NCBI GenBank assembly: GCA_040383485.1
Contig: JBEIDK010000027.1
Location: 1-30,695 of the forward strand
Origin: JBEIDK01 sp040383485
GTDB lineage: Bacteria; Bacteroidota; Bacteroidia; UBA4408
Reading direction: 5' to 3'
Length of the DNA: 30,695 nt
Of the stretch, positions 1-8,244 are shown piece by piece; positions within the stretch are counted from its first letter, which is position 1; every line of letters starts with the position of its first letter. Below the pieces are notes generated by a model, which saw only the letters and a list, made by a program, of their open reading frames with translations, ran no database searches and was not told the DNA's origin. Position numbers and translations under genes: made by a program.

Positions 1-438
1 ATTACGTTGTGCCTTGCGTTTTAGTGGTGCATTTTTAATATCGGTTTTCAAAAACAAACGGAAATTTTCCTTTGCCTCAGTATATTTAGAAAGTTTAAGC
101 TGCTCTTCTCCTAAACTATTCAACGTATTCGGAAAAAATGATGGGTCAATGGCCAGAGCTTTCTTGTAATTTTCAATAGCCATTTCACTTTTTCTCTTGT
201 TGCTATACATGTCTCCAAGCACAGTATATGCTTCTATGAAATTTGGGTCCGCTTCAATAGCCTTCTTTAAATACATTTCAGCCTCATCGTCTAAACGTGA
301 GTCGAATGCAGCAATTGCTTTTTCAAACCTATCTATTGCCTTTTTTGATGTAGTGGAATATTTTCTTTCTTTCGAAAAGGAAAGGGTGGTGATGAATAAT
401 AGAAATACAAATAATACATTCCTTAATATCAAATTCAT
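1..438 (-). CDS. TPR-repeat envelope protein, N-terminal part (runs off the left edge)
   Basis: The 146 visible codons start with ATG at 438 and stay open to base 1, so the C-terminus is missing. Residues 1-22 form a hydrophobic signal peptide (NLILRNVLFVFLLFITTLS). Residues about 33-135 hold tetratricopeptide repeats, with helix pairs such as AIEADPNFIEAYTVLGDMY (60-78) and AIENYKKALAIDPSFFPNTL (87-106). TPR units of this type, directly after a signal peptide, are common in Bacteroidota proteins that continue into PD40 beta-propeller and OmpA domains, which bind peptidoglycan and sit at the outer membrane. That continuation is an inference, since the rest lies outside the window. The gene is divergent from lspA, with about 146 bases between the two starts. 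Confidence 0.8.
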   Translation of the reverse strand, partial: MNLILRNVLFVFLLFITTLSFSKERKYSTTSKKAIDRFEKAIAAFDSRLDDEAEMYLKKAIEADPNFIEAYTVLGDMYSNKRKSEMAIENYKKALAIDPSFFPNTLNSLGEEQLKLSKYTEAKENFRLFLKTDIKNAPLKRKAQRN

Positions 439-534
439 AGCATTTATTTATGATGCAATATTATTTAAATTTAGCTTTGATTAAATAGCTAATTTCGAGC
501 CAACAAGTTAAACTATAATAATTGAGTTTTATTA

Positions 535-566
535 TTTGAACACTTTAAAAAAGAGTTCTACATTCG
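535..566 (+). promoter_or_regulatory. Bacteroidota-type promoter of lspA
   Basis: TTTG at 535-538 is followed after 20 bases by TACATTCG at 559-566. This fits the Bacteroidota sigma pattern TTTG / TAnnTTTG with one difference (C for T). The GTG start at 585 is 18 bases downstream, leaving a short leader. Confidence 0.55.
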
Positions 567-584
567 CCGTTCAATTTTTTTTAG

Positions 585-1232
585 GTGTATAAAAAAGCTT
601 TACTCATATCATTTTTTGTTCTACTAATTGACCAGTTTGTTAAGATATACATTAAAACAAATTACATTTTAGACGAAGAATATGCTGTTGCTGGCAATTG
701 GTTTATTCTTCATTTTACCGAAAATAACGGCATGGCATTCGGATTAGAATTGCAAGGCTCATGGGGTAAATTAATATTAACCACATTTAGAATTGTTGCC
801 ATAAGTGCATTGGTTTATTACCTTTATTATTTATGTAAAACAAAGGCTCACAAATGGTACATTTATAGTATTGCATTAGTTTTTGCTGGTGCCTTAGGCA
901 ATATTATAGATAGTGTATTTTATGGCGTTATTTTCAATGATAGCTATCAGCAAGTAGCAAGCTTTATGCCTGCAGAAGGCGGATATTCATCTTTAATGTT
1001 TGGGAAAGTCGTTGACATGCTCTATTTCCCTATTATTCATGGCCAATTCCCAGCATGGTTTCCGATTTGGGGAGGTGAAAACTTTGAGTTTTTTAGCCCT
1101 ATATTTAACATTGCTGACTTTGCTATTAGTTGCGGTGTTGGAATAATGATTTTGAACAATCGTAAATTTTTTGATGAGGAGAAAAAAATTCCTGATGCAA
1201 AAGAATCTGAAGAGGTTAAGATAAAAGAATAA
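585..1232 (+). CDS. lspA: Lipoprotein signal peptidase (signal peptidase II)
   Basis: LspA is the inner-membrane aspartyl protease that removes signal peptides from prolipoproteins after the lipobox cysteine has been diacylated. The 215-residue product shows the family blocks in order: ENNGMAFG (46-53), AGALGNIIDS (101-110), KVVDML (141-146) and FNIADFAIS (174-182). The catalytic pair should be D144 and D178. Four membrane segments are apparent. The roughly 30-residue insert between GNIID and VVDM is typical of Bacteroidota LspA and explains the length, compared with about 165 residues in E. coli. The start is GTG; there is no in-frame ATG before residue 50, and the GTG gives a normal N-terminal membrane helix with the early DQ motif (D16, Q17). 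The charged tail after residue 195 is probably cytoplasmic. Confidence 0.95.
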   Translation: MYKKALLISFFVLLIDQFVKIYIKTNYILDEEYAVAGNWFILHFTENNGMAFGLELQGSWGKLILTTFRIVAISALVYYLYYLCKTKAHKWYIYSIALVFAGALGNIIDSVFYGVIFNDSYQQVASFMPAEGGYSSLMFGKVVDMLYFPIIHGQFPAWFPIWGGENFEFFSPIFNIADFAISCGVGIMILNNRKFFDEEKKIPDAKESEEVKIKE

Positions 1233-1256
1233 ATTGGGCTATATAATGCCTTTTTT
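1231..1256 (+). terminator. Possible weak terminator after lspA
   Basis: GGGC at 1236-1239 can pair with GCCT at 1248-1251, and a run of T follows (1251-1256). The stem has only four pairs plus A/T flanks, so it is weak, but it lies right after the lspA stop codon. Confidence 0.45.
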
Positions 1257-1319
1257 AAGACATTTATCGAAAAATTAGAAGTTTAAACCAATTACATATT
1301 AACTTTTATTTTTTTTGCT

Positions 1320-1327
1320 TACGTTTG
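1320..1327 (+). promoter_or_regulatory. Candidate -7 element of the WecA/TagO-like gene
   Basis: TACGTTTG matches TAnnTTTG exactly and ends 7 bases before the ATG at 1335. I see no good TTTG at the -33 distance. If the element is used, transcription starts almost at the start codon and the mRNA is nearly leaderless. Confidence 0.45.
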
Positions 1328-1334
1328 CCGCATT

Positions 1335-2396
1335 ATGACTGATTCAAAAATAATTGCAGCCGTATTCTTTTCAATGGCATGCTTATTTTCTATTCTAGTA
1401 AATTCTATTTTTCTAAAGTTTTTCAGGAATTTAGGTATTCGCAACGTTGATGAAAATCAAGTAAGATGGGCATCAACAAGTAAGCCAGCCATTGGCGGAC
1501 TTTCATTTTTTATCATCTTTTTGTTCTCCATATCAATTTATTCGTTTACTGGCAATCATCAAGACCTTCTTGAAAATAGGCAGTTTCTCGGAATTGTGTT
1601 TGCAGCAACGCTTGGGTTTATAATTGGATTGGCTGATGATGCATATAATACCAAACCGCTATTAAAATTTACTGGACAGGTACTTTGTGGTTTTATTTTA
1701 GTCTCACTTGATGTTAAAATACATTTGTTCTCTAATGAGGCAATGAACGATTTATTTACTGTTCTTTGGGTTACAGGTATCATGAATAGCATCAACATGC
1801 TCGATAATATGGATGCAATTACCACATCTGTATCAATATTTATTTTCGCTTCATGTCTTATAGTATTATATCATTCTAAAGAACCTGACCCTATGTTCTT
1901 GTATATTTTGGTGGGTATTATTGGTTCTCTTGTTGGCTTTTTATTTTATAATTGGAACCCAGCTAAAATGTACATGGGTGATACTGGCAGTCAACTCATT
2001 GGAGTTTTATTGGCTGCATTTGGTATTATTTGTTTTTGGAACACGCCCTTTGACCGTTATATACAATATGAAACAAAGCAGGTAATTATAACCTTAATAG
2101 CTTTTATTTTACCTATTGCTGATACAACTGCAGTTACAATTAATAGACTAAGACGAGGCCAGTCGCCATTTGTTGGCGGTAAAGACCATACAACACACCA
2201 CTTATCATATTTAGGTTTAAGTGATAGACGAATTGCATTAATATTTATACTTATTTCTTGCTTTTCAATGGGTATTGTATATATTATTGTAAGTGTAATT
2301 GATTGGAATTGGATATATATTACTTCTTTGAGTCTATATTCTCTAGCTATATTAGTTCTGCTCTACCTAACCACATTTGTAAAAAAGAAAAAGTAG
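1335..2396 (+). CDS. Polyprenyl-phosphate sugar-1-phosphate transferase (WecA/TagO/MraY family)
   Basis: This polytopic enzyme (353 residues, about ten membrane helices) should move a UDP-linked N-acetylhexosamine-1-phosphate onto undecaprenyl phosphate, the first step in building O-antigen, capsule or a similar surface glycan. Family signatures are present: the DD pair at 101-102 (GLADDAYNTKP), NMLDNMD at 154-160, the MGDTGS block at 215-220 with catalytic-type D216, and HTTHHL at 285-290. The HxxHHL form and the overall layout fit WecA/TagO better than MraY, which would also sit in the mur cluster. A G-to-A change is seen in the usual NMxDNxDG block (LDNMDA). The natural sugar cannot be read from the sequence. 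It lies downstream of lspA and just upstream of a lytic transglycosylase, an envelope-gene setting. Confidence 0.88.
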   Translation: MTDSKIIAAVFFSMACLFSILVNSIFLKFFRNLGIRNVDENQVRWASTSKPAIGGLSFFIIFLFSISIYSFTGNHQDLLENRQFLGIVFAATLGFIIGLADDAYNTKPLLKFTGQVLCGFILVSLDVKIHLFSNEAMNDLFTVLWVTGIMNSINMLDNMDAITTSVSIFIFASCLIVLYHSKEPDPMFLYILVGIIGSLVGFLFYNWNPAKMYMGDTGSQLIGVLLAAFGIICFWNTPFDRYIQYETKQVIITLIAFILPIADTTAVTINRLRRGQSPFVGGKDHTTHHLSYLGLSDRRIALIFILISCFSMGIVYIIVSVIDWNWIYITSLSLYSLAILVLLYLTTFVKKKK

Positions 2397-2401
2397 ATAA
2401 T

Positions 2402-3436
2402 TTGAATAATTTCATACTCGTACATAAAAAAAAACTGATTGTTGTTTTTGCTTTTTTATCGGGTGCTGTTCTTGCGAGTATAATAAGTTTTAGTTCACTT
2501 AAAAAAATTGACTTACAATACCAATCAGATTTTAAAAGAGCTTACCGTGTTTTTGCGATTGATATTCCTAATAATTTAAATTTTGCTGGCGAACAAGTGC
2601 CAATTAAAAACTTTGAGGTTAGAGAAAATATTGACCGTGAATTTTTAATCAATACCTATTGGCAGACACAGTCAATTTTATTTTTAAAAAGAAGCAATAG
2701 ATGGTTTAAAGTTATTGAACCTATCCTCAAACAAAATAATATTCCTAACGACTTTAAATATGTTGCATTAATTGAAAGTGGTCTTACAAATGCAACATCG
2801 AATGCTGGTGCTGTTGGCTTTTGGCAATTTATGGAACCAACAGCCAAGCAATTTGGACTAGAAATTAATGAAGAAATTGACGAGCGTTACAATGTTGAAA
2901 AATCTACCGTTGCAGCATGTAAGTTTTTTAATGATGCTTATCAAATTTACCATAATTGGACCATGGTTGCAGCGGCTTATAACATGGGCTCAAACGGTTT
3001 AAACAAACAGATTGATATTCAGAAAGTGAGCAATTACTATGATTTACTTTTAAATACTGAAACAAGTAGGTATGTGTTTAGAATACTTGCGGCTAAAGAA
3101 ATAATGGGAAATCCCAAGAAATATGGCTTTTATATTCGCAAGTCAGATTTATATCCAGTTATACCAACTCACAATATCGTTATTGATTCTTCTATTGCCG
3201 ACTTTACAGAATTTGCGATTAAATATGAATTGAATTATAAGGTGCTTAAAATATTTAATCCTTGGTTGAGAAAGCAAAACTTAACAAATAAAGAAAGGAA
3301 AAAGTACAGCATAAAAATTCCGAATAAGGGCTTTGACAATTATGACTACTTATTAAATAATTATGCAGAAACGCAACTTGAACAAAAAGAAGACTCTTTA
3401 AAATTCTACTCACTAAAAGATTCAATAAGTAATTAA
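2402..3436 (+). CDS. Lytic transglycosylase, MltD-like (SLT domain)
   Basis: This periplasmic or membrane-anchored enzyme is predicted to cleave the MurNAc-GlcNAc bond in peptidoglycan, leaving a 1,6-anhydro end. I place the start at TTG 2402 (344 residues), five bases after the stop of the preceding gene. An ATG at 2303 in the same frame would overlap that gene by 94 bases and add an unlikely N-terminus. With the TTG start, residues 12-30 are a signal anchor preceded by HKKK. The SLT fold shows the catalytic glutamate in ALIESGL (E125), then GAVGFWQFM (136-144) and AAAYNMGSNG (190-199). The C-terminal 70 residues (around DFTEFAIKYELNYKVLKIFNPWL) look like a weak LysM-type glycan-binding module, as in MltD. 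A role in wall remodelling is expected. Confidence 0.85.
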   Translation: MNNFILVHKKKLIVVFAFLSGAVLASIISFSSLKKIDLQYQSDFKRAYRVFAIDIPNNLNFAGEQVPIKNFEVRENIDREFLINTYWQTQSILFLKRSNRWFKVIEPILKQNNIPNDFKYVALIESGLTNATSNAGAVGFWQFMEPTAKQFGLEINEEIDERYNVEKSTVAACKFFNDAYQIYHNWTMVAAAYNMGSNGLNKQIDIQKVSNYYDLLLNTETSRYVFRILAAKEIMGNPKKYGFYIRKSDLYPVIPTHNIVIDSSIADFTEFAIKYELNYKVLKIFNPWLRKQNLTNKERKKYSIKIPNKGFDNYDYLLNNYAETQLEQKEDSLKFYSLKDSISN

Positions 3437-3498
3437 AAAAAATTACAAGTATTTGAACAATAATTATTATTTTCTGTTTAAATAGAACAAGACTAAAT

Positions 3499-4362
3499 AT
3501 GCCAACACATACAATAAAAAATTACTTATCTCTCATTAAATTTAGCCATACAATTTTTGCATTGCCATTTGCAATAGTTGGATTTTTTTTAGCATTAAAA
3601 ATTGAGAATGCTACATTTAGTTTACAAAAATTTGCCTTTGTAATTTTATGTATGGTATTCGCCAGAAGTGCTGCTATGGCATTTAATAGATGGGCCGACA
3701 GAGATATAGACAAACAAAACCCTAGGACATTTATTCGTGAAATTCCGGCAGGAATTATAACACCTAACCAGGCTTTGATATTTGTATTCTTCAATTCCAT
3801 CATGTTTATTTTGTGTGCTTGGTTCATCAACCCACTTTGTTTCTATTTATCTCCCATTGCATTGCTTATAGTATTGGGCTATAGCTTAACAAAACGCTTT
3901 ACTGCACTTTGTCATTTAATTCTTGGTTTAGGATTGTCATTAGCGCCTATTGGTGCCTTTTTAGCCGTTACCGGAAAGTTTAATTTTATCCCTGTCTTGT
4001 TATCTCTTTCAGTAATGTTTTGGGTGAGTGGCTTCGATATTATTTATGCTTTGCAAGACGAAGAGTTCGACAAAAATCAACAATTACAATCAATACCTGT
4101 AAAGCTCGGAAGACTGGGCTCTTTAGCACTCTCTAGAACATTACATTTATGCAGTGCTTTTCTAATTTTTTTGCCAGGCTATTATTTAAATGCAGGCACG
4201 TTTTATTGGATGGGCTTTGGTTCCTTTGCAATACTTCTAGTATATCAGCATTCACTTATAAAACCTAATGATCTGAGCAAGATTAATCTTGCCTTTTTTA
4301 CTACAAACGGAATTGCAAGTGTTATTTTTGCTTTATTTTTTTTATTGGATTTTTATTTCTAA
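3499..4362 (+). CDS. UbiA-family prenyltransferase, MqnP-like
   Basis: UbiA enzymes attach a polyprenyl chain to an aromatic acid at the inner membrane. The 287-residue protein has about eight or nine membrane helices and both Asp-rich motifs: NRWADRDID (63-71; N63, D67, D71) and the second block around FDIIYALQDEEFDKNQ (179-194; D180, D187, D191), which bind Mg2+ and the prenyl diphosphate. The stretch ARSAAMAFNRWADRDIDKQNPRT resembles the UbiA subgroup that includes MqnP of the futalosine route to menaquinone. Bacteroidota normally use menaquinone, so a true ubiquinone UbiA would be out of place, whereas MqnP or MenA would not. The choice of MqnP is an inference from sequence style. A 62-base gap follows the transglycosylase, and the DUF58 gene follows 24 bases downstream. 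Confidence 0.8.
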   Translation: MPTHTIKNYLSLIKFSHTIFALPFAIVGFFLALKIENATFSLQKFAFVILCMVFARSAAMAFNRWADRDIDKQNPRTFIREIPAGIITPNQALIFVFFNSIMFILCAWFINPLCFYLSPIALLIVLGYSLTKRFTALCHLILGLGLSLAPIGAFLAVTGKFNFIPVLLSLSVMFWVSGFDIIYALQDEEFDKNQQLQSIPVKLGRLGSLALSRTLHLCSAFLIFLPGYYLNAGTFYWMGFGSFAILLVYQHSLIKPNDLSKINLAFFTTNGIASVIFALFFLLDFYF

Positions 4363-4386
4363 TAACTAATTGCATAAATTGCAGCT

Positions 4387-5313
4387 ATGTTAAATCATCA
4401 AGTAGTTCAATCATACAGTCATCTTGAATTATTAGCAAAACAAGTAGTTGAGGGTTTCATTACAGGATTGCATAAAAGCCCTTTTCACGGCTTTTCAGTT
4501 GAGTTTGCCGAACATAGAATATATAATTCAGGTGAATCTACCAAACATATTGACTGGAAATTGTATGGTAGAACAGAAAAATTATTTATTAAAAAGTATG
4601 AAGAAGAAACCAATTTGCGTTGTCAAATTGTAATTGATAATTCTTCATCCATGTATTTCCCAGAAGGCGTTTTTTCTAAGGACAAACCATACAATAAAAT
4701 TTCCTTTTCGGCATACTGTGCTGCTGCCTTTGTATATTTATTAAAAATGCAACGCGATGCCGTTGGACTTTCAGTGTTTACTGATGAACTGCAGGTACAC
4801 ACCCAAGCAAAATCAAGCGTGGTGCACCAGAAAATGATTTTTAATGAATTGGACAATCTTTTTTTAAAATATAATCCTGAAAAAAAGAATACTACCTCCA
4901 CCACTAAGGTATTGCATGCCATAGCCGATAGCATTCACAAGCGTAGTTTGGTTGTTATTTTTAGTGATATGTTTGATAATGGCAAACATAATGATGACAT
5001 GTTTAATGCATTGCAACATTTAAAACACAATAAGCATGAAGTAATTCTTTTTCATGTGAATGATAAAAGTAAGGAAATGAATTTTGAGTTCGAAAACCGA
5101 CCGTATGAATTTATTGATATGGAAAGCGGTGAGTCATTAAAGTTAAACCCAAATCAGATTAAAGAAAAGTACATAGAAAATGTAAATGCATTTTATGCTA
5201 AACTAAAGTTAAAATGCCACCAATTTGCGATTGACTTTATAGATGCAGATATTCACATGGATATCAATCAAATTTTGCATCCCTACTTTGTAAAACGAAG
5301 TAAAATGTTGTAA
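4387..5313 (+). CDS. DUF58 domain protein with a von Willebrand A-like fold
   Basis: The family core HIDWKLYGRTEKLFIKKYEEE spans residues 55-75. Next comes a vWA-type beta strand ending in a metal-site motif, IVIDNSSSM (81-89; D84, S86, S88). At 308 residues it is the short, soluble form, with no membrane helix or signal peptide, so it is probably cytoplasmic. In Bacteroidota, DUF58 proteins usually sit between a MoxR AAA+ ATPase and the BatA-E membrane proteins and are thought to help assemble or activate complexes at the membrane. Here no moxR or bat gene lies next to it, so its partner is either elsewhere or just a neighbour by function. The 24-base gap to the prenyltransferase gene suggests co-transcription. 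Confidence 0.85.
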   Translation: MLNHQVVQSYSHLELLAKQVVEGFITGLHKSPFHGFSVEFAEHRIYNSGESTKHIDWKLYGRTEKLFIKKYEEETNLRCQIVIDNSSSMYFPEGVFSKDKPYNKISFSAYCAAAFVYLLKMQRDAVGLSVFTDELQVHTQAKSSVVHQKMIFNELDNLFLKYNPEKKNTTSTTKVLHAIADSIHKRSLVVIFSDMFDNGKHNDDMFNALQHLKHNKHEVILFHVNDKSKEMNFEFENRPYEFIDMESGESLKLNPNQIKEKYIENVNAFYAKLKLKCHQFAIDFIDADIHMDINQILHPYFVKRSKML

Positions 5314-5638
5314 TTTATTTGAATTGCTATAAGTTATTTTCAATTCTTGCTATTATTTTATTTTGAAGATATTATTCTGAATAATAAATTTATTAGTCTT
5401 TAATAAAGTGGACTTCAAAAAAAAGCAGATAAAACTTCATTGCTCTCATGTAACATTTTTAACTCATTATAAATATCCTTTTGGTAAATTTTTAATGATT
5501 ACCAATTTCTTCAGCAAACCAATTAAAATTATATTCTATGCCAATATTTGAATAAAATATAATTTTCTTAGGTATTAAGTAAACATAAACAAAAAAGCCC
5601 AAAATTAATTTCGGGCTTTTTATTATTGTAATGTAAAT
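5314..5638. other. Gene-free stretch with a series of inverted repeats
   Basis: There is no credible ORF in this AT-rich gap between convergent genes. By eye it holds four inverted repeats: GAATTG 5321-5326 / CAATTC 5341-5346 followed by T-rich sequence; TTGGTAA 5481-5487 / TTACCAA 5499-5505; an 11-base all-A/T arm 5525-5535 / 5556-5566; and the terminator at 5592-5621. The first may end the DUF58 transcript. Confidence 0.55.
5592..5621. terminator. Bidirectional intrinsic terminator between the DUF58 gene and lpdA
   Basis: AAAAAGCCC (5592-5600) pairs perfectly with GGGCTTTTT (5613-5621) around a 12-base loop. T runs lie on both strands, and the hairpin sits 18 bases past the lpdA stop, so it can stop both converging transcripts. 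Confidence 0.85.
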
Positions 5639-7027
5639 CTACAAATGTATCACCTCTCCATAGGCAGCAGCTGTAGCTTCCATAATAGCTTCGCTCATGG
5701 TAGGATGAGGATGAACTGCTTTGAGCATCTCATGACCAGTTGTTTCTAACTTGCGAGCAACAACAATTTCAGCTATCATTTCAGTTACGTTAGCACCTAT
5801 CATATGTGCACCTAGTAATTCACCGTATTTAGCATCATAAATTACTTTTACAAATCCATCTTTTGCACCAGCTGCGCTTGCCTTACCCGAGGCACTAAAA
5901 GGAAATTTACCAACCTTGATTGTATATCCAGCTTCCTTAGCAGCCTTTTCTGTATATCCTACACTAGCTATTTCAGGGTTAGAATAGGTGCAACCAGGAA
6001 TGTTTTTATAATCTAATGGCTCTGGATGATGACCAGCAATTTTCTCAACACAGATAATACCTTCGGCACTGGCAACATGAGCCAATGCTTGTCCTCCAAC
6101 AATATCTCCAATGGCATAAACACCTGCTATATTTGTTGCATAAAATTCATTCGTAAGTACTTTACCTTTATCAGTTTTCACACCAACTTCTGCTAATCCT
6201 AAACCTTCAATATTTGCTGCAATTCCAACGGCACTTAATACAACGTCAGCTTCAATAGTTTGCATTCCTGTTTTAGTCTTAATTGAAACCTTACAACCAG
6301 CACCGCTTGTGTCTACTGATTCAACTGAAGCTTCAGTCATCACATCAATTCCTATTTTCTTTAACGATTTTTCTAACTGTTTTGAAACTTCTTCGTCTTC
6401 AACTGGAACAATGTTAGGTAAAAATTCTACCACTGTTACCTTAGTGCCCATTGTGGCATAAAAATATGCAAACTCAACACCAATAGCACCACTACCAACT
6501 ACTACCATACTTTTAGGTTGGGTTGGTAATACCATTGCTTGTCGGTAACCAATCACTTTTTTTCCGTCTTGCTTTAAGTTTGGTAGCTCACGTGAACGCG
6601 CCCCTGTAGCCAAAATAATGTTTTTGGCTTCATAAATTGTTGCTTTGCCTGCACTATCAGTAACTTCAACCTTTTTAACAGCCTTAAGTTTACCAGTGCC
6701 CATAATTACATCAATTTTGTTTTTTTTCATTAAAAATTGAATGCCTTTACTCATGCCTTCGGCCACGCCCCTACTACGCTTTATAACAGCCGAAAAATCG
6801 AACTCTGGTTTTGCAACAGTTATTCCATAATCAGCTGCATGAGTTAAGTATTCGAAAACTTGGGCACTTTTTAATAATGCCTTCGTTGGTATACAACCCC
6901 AATTTAAACAAATACCGCCCAAACTTTCACGCTCTATTACTGCAGTTTTCAAACCTAATTGAGCAGCACGTATTGCAGCTACGTATCCTCCAGGACCAGT
7001 TCCAATTACTATTATATCGTAATTCAT
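5639..7027 (-). CDS. lpdA: Dihydrolipoyl dehydrogenase (E3)
   Basis: E3 is a soluble FAD flavoenzyme that reoxidises the dihydrolipoyl groups of 2-oxoacid dehydrogenase complexes and of glycine cleavage, passing electrons to NAD+. The 462-residue product is standard length. It shows the FAD-binding GTGPGGYVAAIRAAQLG (9-25), the redox disulfide GGICLNWGCIP (C40, C45), the NAD-binding GSGAIGVEFAYFYATMG near 180, the second FAD block YAIGDI near 305, and the catalytic HPHPTMSE near the C-terminus (H441, E446). The ATG start at 7027 begins right at the first beta strand, as usual. The gene appears monocistronic, with a strong terminator just downstream. The fused E1 gene at the right edge of the window may supply a partner. 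Confidence 0.97.
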   Translation of the reverse strand: MNYDIIVIGTGPGGYVAAIRAAQLGLKTAVIERESLGGICLNWGCIPTKALLKSAQVFEYLTHAADYGITVAKPEFDFSAVIKRSRGVAEGMSKGIQFLMKKNKIDVIMGTGKLKAVKKVEVTDSAGKATIYEAKNIILATGARSRELPNLKQDGKKVIGYRQAMVLPTQPKSMVVVGSGAIGVEFAYFYATMGTKVTVVEFLPNIVPVEDEEVSKQLEKSLKKIGIDVMTEASVESVDTSGAGCKVSIKTKTGMQTIEADVVLSAVGIAANIEGLGLAEVGVKTDKGKVLTNEFYATNIAGVYAIGDIVGGQALAHVASAEGIICVEKIAGHHPEPLDYKNIPGCTYSNPEIASVGYTEKAAKEAGYTIKVGKFPFSASGKASAAGAKDGFVKVIYDAKYGELLGAHMIGANVTEMIAEIVVARKLETTGHEMLKAVHPHPTMSEAIMEATAAAYGEVIHL

Positions 7028-7056
7028 AATTTTAATAATTATATTTTATTGAAGTG

Positions 7057-7064
7057 CGAAAATA
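7057..7064 (-). promoter_or_regulatory. Candidate -7 element of lpdA
   Basis: On the minus strand this reads TATTTTCG, a one-base variant of TAnnTTTG, 30 bases before the ATG. No clear -33 TTTG is visible. It overlaps the foot of an inverted repeat (7060-7068 / 7077-7085) that might be an operator or a weak terminator. Confidence 0.4.
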
Positions 7065-7111
7065 CTTTTTTTATTGAAAGTATTTATGTCTTGAAAAGAA
7101 GAAATTGAAGT

Positions 7112-7774
7112 TTATAAATCGCTTTTTTCGAATTGAAGGTACCACTTAAATGTAAATCCGAAACTTAAGAAATTTGTCAAGCCATTGTCTGACCCAATAT
7201 CAGAAAAGTCAATTTTATTAGTTTCGTCTAAATTTGCTATACTTGGATTGTATCGCAAGGTTGCAATACTATTACTAACCTGAAACCCAACATCAACATA
7301 TTTTGATGCTTTATAATTAATGCATATGGACGGTTCAATGGTAAAAAAATTGAACTTTACATTTGGCTGTGGAATTTCCTTGAAGGTAATATTGTTATAC
7401 AATCCATAGCTGTAATAAGTTGTGGCACCTATTTGGGTATAAAAATAAGCGTTGTCAAAGAAAGTATACATCAACCTCACTCCATATGAATTAATTATAA
7501 ACTTCGTTTTAATAGCTGTATTGTATGCTTTGTATTTATACCCTGCTTTGAAATTTGTTCGTCTATATACCAAACCTATTTCATATTTTTTTTTGTGATA
7601 ACTAAAGTTGGCATTCCAGTCTAAATTTCCGGTAAATGAACGTACAAATAATTTATTTGCTAAACTAATTGGTACATTACCTTCAAGGTTTAAACTAATA
7701 GGCAATCTATCAAACTGGGCAAAGGAATATTTGATACAAAGAAAAAAAAATAAAATAAAAATTTTGCTTTTCAA
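7112..7774 (-). CDS. Secreted beta-rich protein, probably an outer-membrane beta-barrel
   Basis: I do not recognise a named family. The 220-residue product starts with a signal peptide (residues 1-19, cut likely after SFA). The rest alternates polar and aromatic residues in amphipathic strands, such as WNANFSYHKKKYEIGLVYRR and AYFYTQIGATTYYSYGLY, and ends with SFGFTFKWYLQF before a short polar tail. This is the look of a small outer-membrane barrel of the type common in Bacteroidota, though the usual final aromatic residue is not at the very end. The gene follows the IPExxxVDY-family gene by 14 bases and obgE by one more gene, so it is likely the last gene of that transcript. No function is claimed beyond envelope location. 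Confidence 0.6.
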   Translation of the reverse strand: MKSKIFILFFFLCIKYSFAQFDRLPISLNLEGNVPISLANKLFVRSFTGNLDWNANFSYHKKKYEIGLVYRRTNFKAGYKYKAYNTAIKTKFIINSYGVRLMYTFFDNAYFYTQIGATTYYSYGLYNNITFKEIPQPNVKFNFFTIEPSICINYKASKYVDVGFQVSNSIATLRYNPSIANLDETNKIDFSDIGSDNGLTNFLSFGFTFKWYLQFEKSDL

Positions 7775-7788
7775 ATTTTAACTTTCTA

Positions 7789-8238
7789 TTAAAACATTAA
7801 TGCTTGAATATCTTTTATTGAATTAAAATCAATAATAAAAACACTATTTACTAATTCTATATTCTGTATTATTTTTAATACGCTATTTACTTCTTCTTGG
7901 TTGGCAGAGTCTCCTCTCATTAACAAAAAATAATTACACTGTTTATATTCAGGAATTAAATAACCAGTATCACTAAAATTTGAAATCAAATAATTATCAA
8001 TAAAATTATCATCATCAATATGGCTAAACATTACATGTCCAGTCATGGATTCCTGTAATTCGAATAATCCAAAATTTTTCTTTGGTTGTATAGACGGAAG
8101 ATTATCAGTTCTAATTAATTCCCAATTTAAATCCTGATTTAATTGCCAACACAACCTATAATCTTCATAATTAGAGGACAATCCGATTAAAATTGAATCG
8201 AATTCAAAATCAATCTTTAATTTACTAGCACTTGCCAT
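7789..8238 (-). CDS. IPExxxVDY-family protein, variant motif
   Basis: This 149-residue soluble protein matches the Bacteroidota IPExxxVDY family, whose role is unknown. Family-like traits are the early DFEFDSILIGLSSNYEDYRLCWQLNQ block (residues about 10-35), the central FGLFEL stretch, and the signature region YLIPEYKQCNYFLLMRG, followed by a C-terminal half of alternating hydrophobic residues (VLKIIQNIELVNSVFIID). In the signature, IPE is kept but the VDY part reads CNY, so it is a diverged member. The gene sits 6 bases after obgE and 14 bases before the outer-membrane protein gene, which argues for one transcript. The start ATG at 8238 gives a natural N-terminus. Confidence 0.75.
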   Translation of the reverse strand: MASASKLKIDFEFDSILIGLSSNYEDYRLCWQLNQDLNWELIRTDNLPSIQPKKNFGLFELQESMTGHVMFSHIDDDNFIDNYLISNFSDTGYLIPEYKQCNYFLLMRGDSANQEEVNSVLKIIQNIELVNSVFIIDFNSIKDIQALMF

Positions 8239-8244
8239 GTATTA

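Noticed and set aside
197..484. 95-codon open frame on the plus strand
   Set aside because: It is the antisense of the TPR gene, which has a clear signal peptide and repeats on the minus strand.
2303..2401. Upstream ATG for the lytic transglycosylase
   Set aside because: It would overlap the WecA/TagO-like gene by 94 bases and add a tail without family likeness; the TTG at 2402 fits better.
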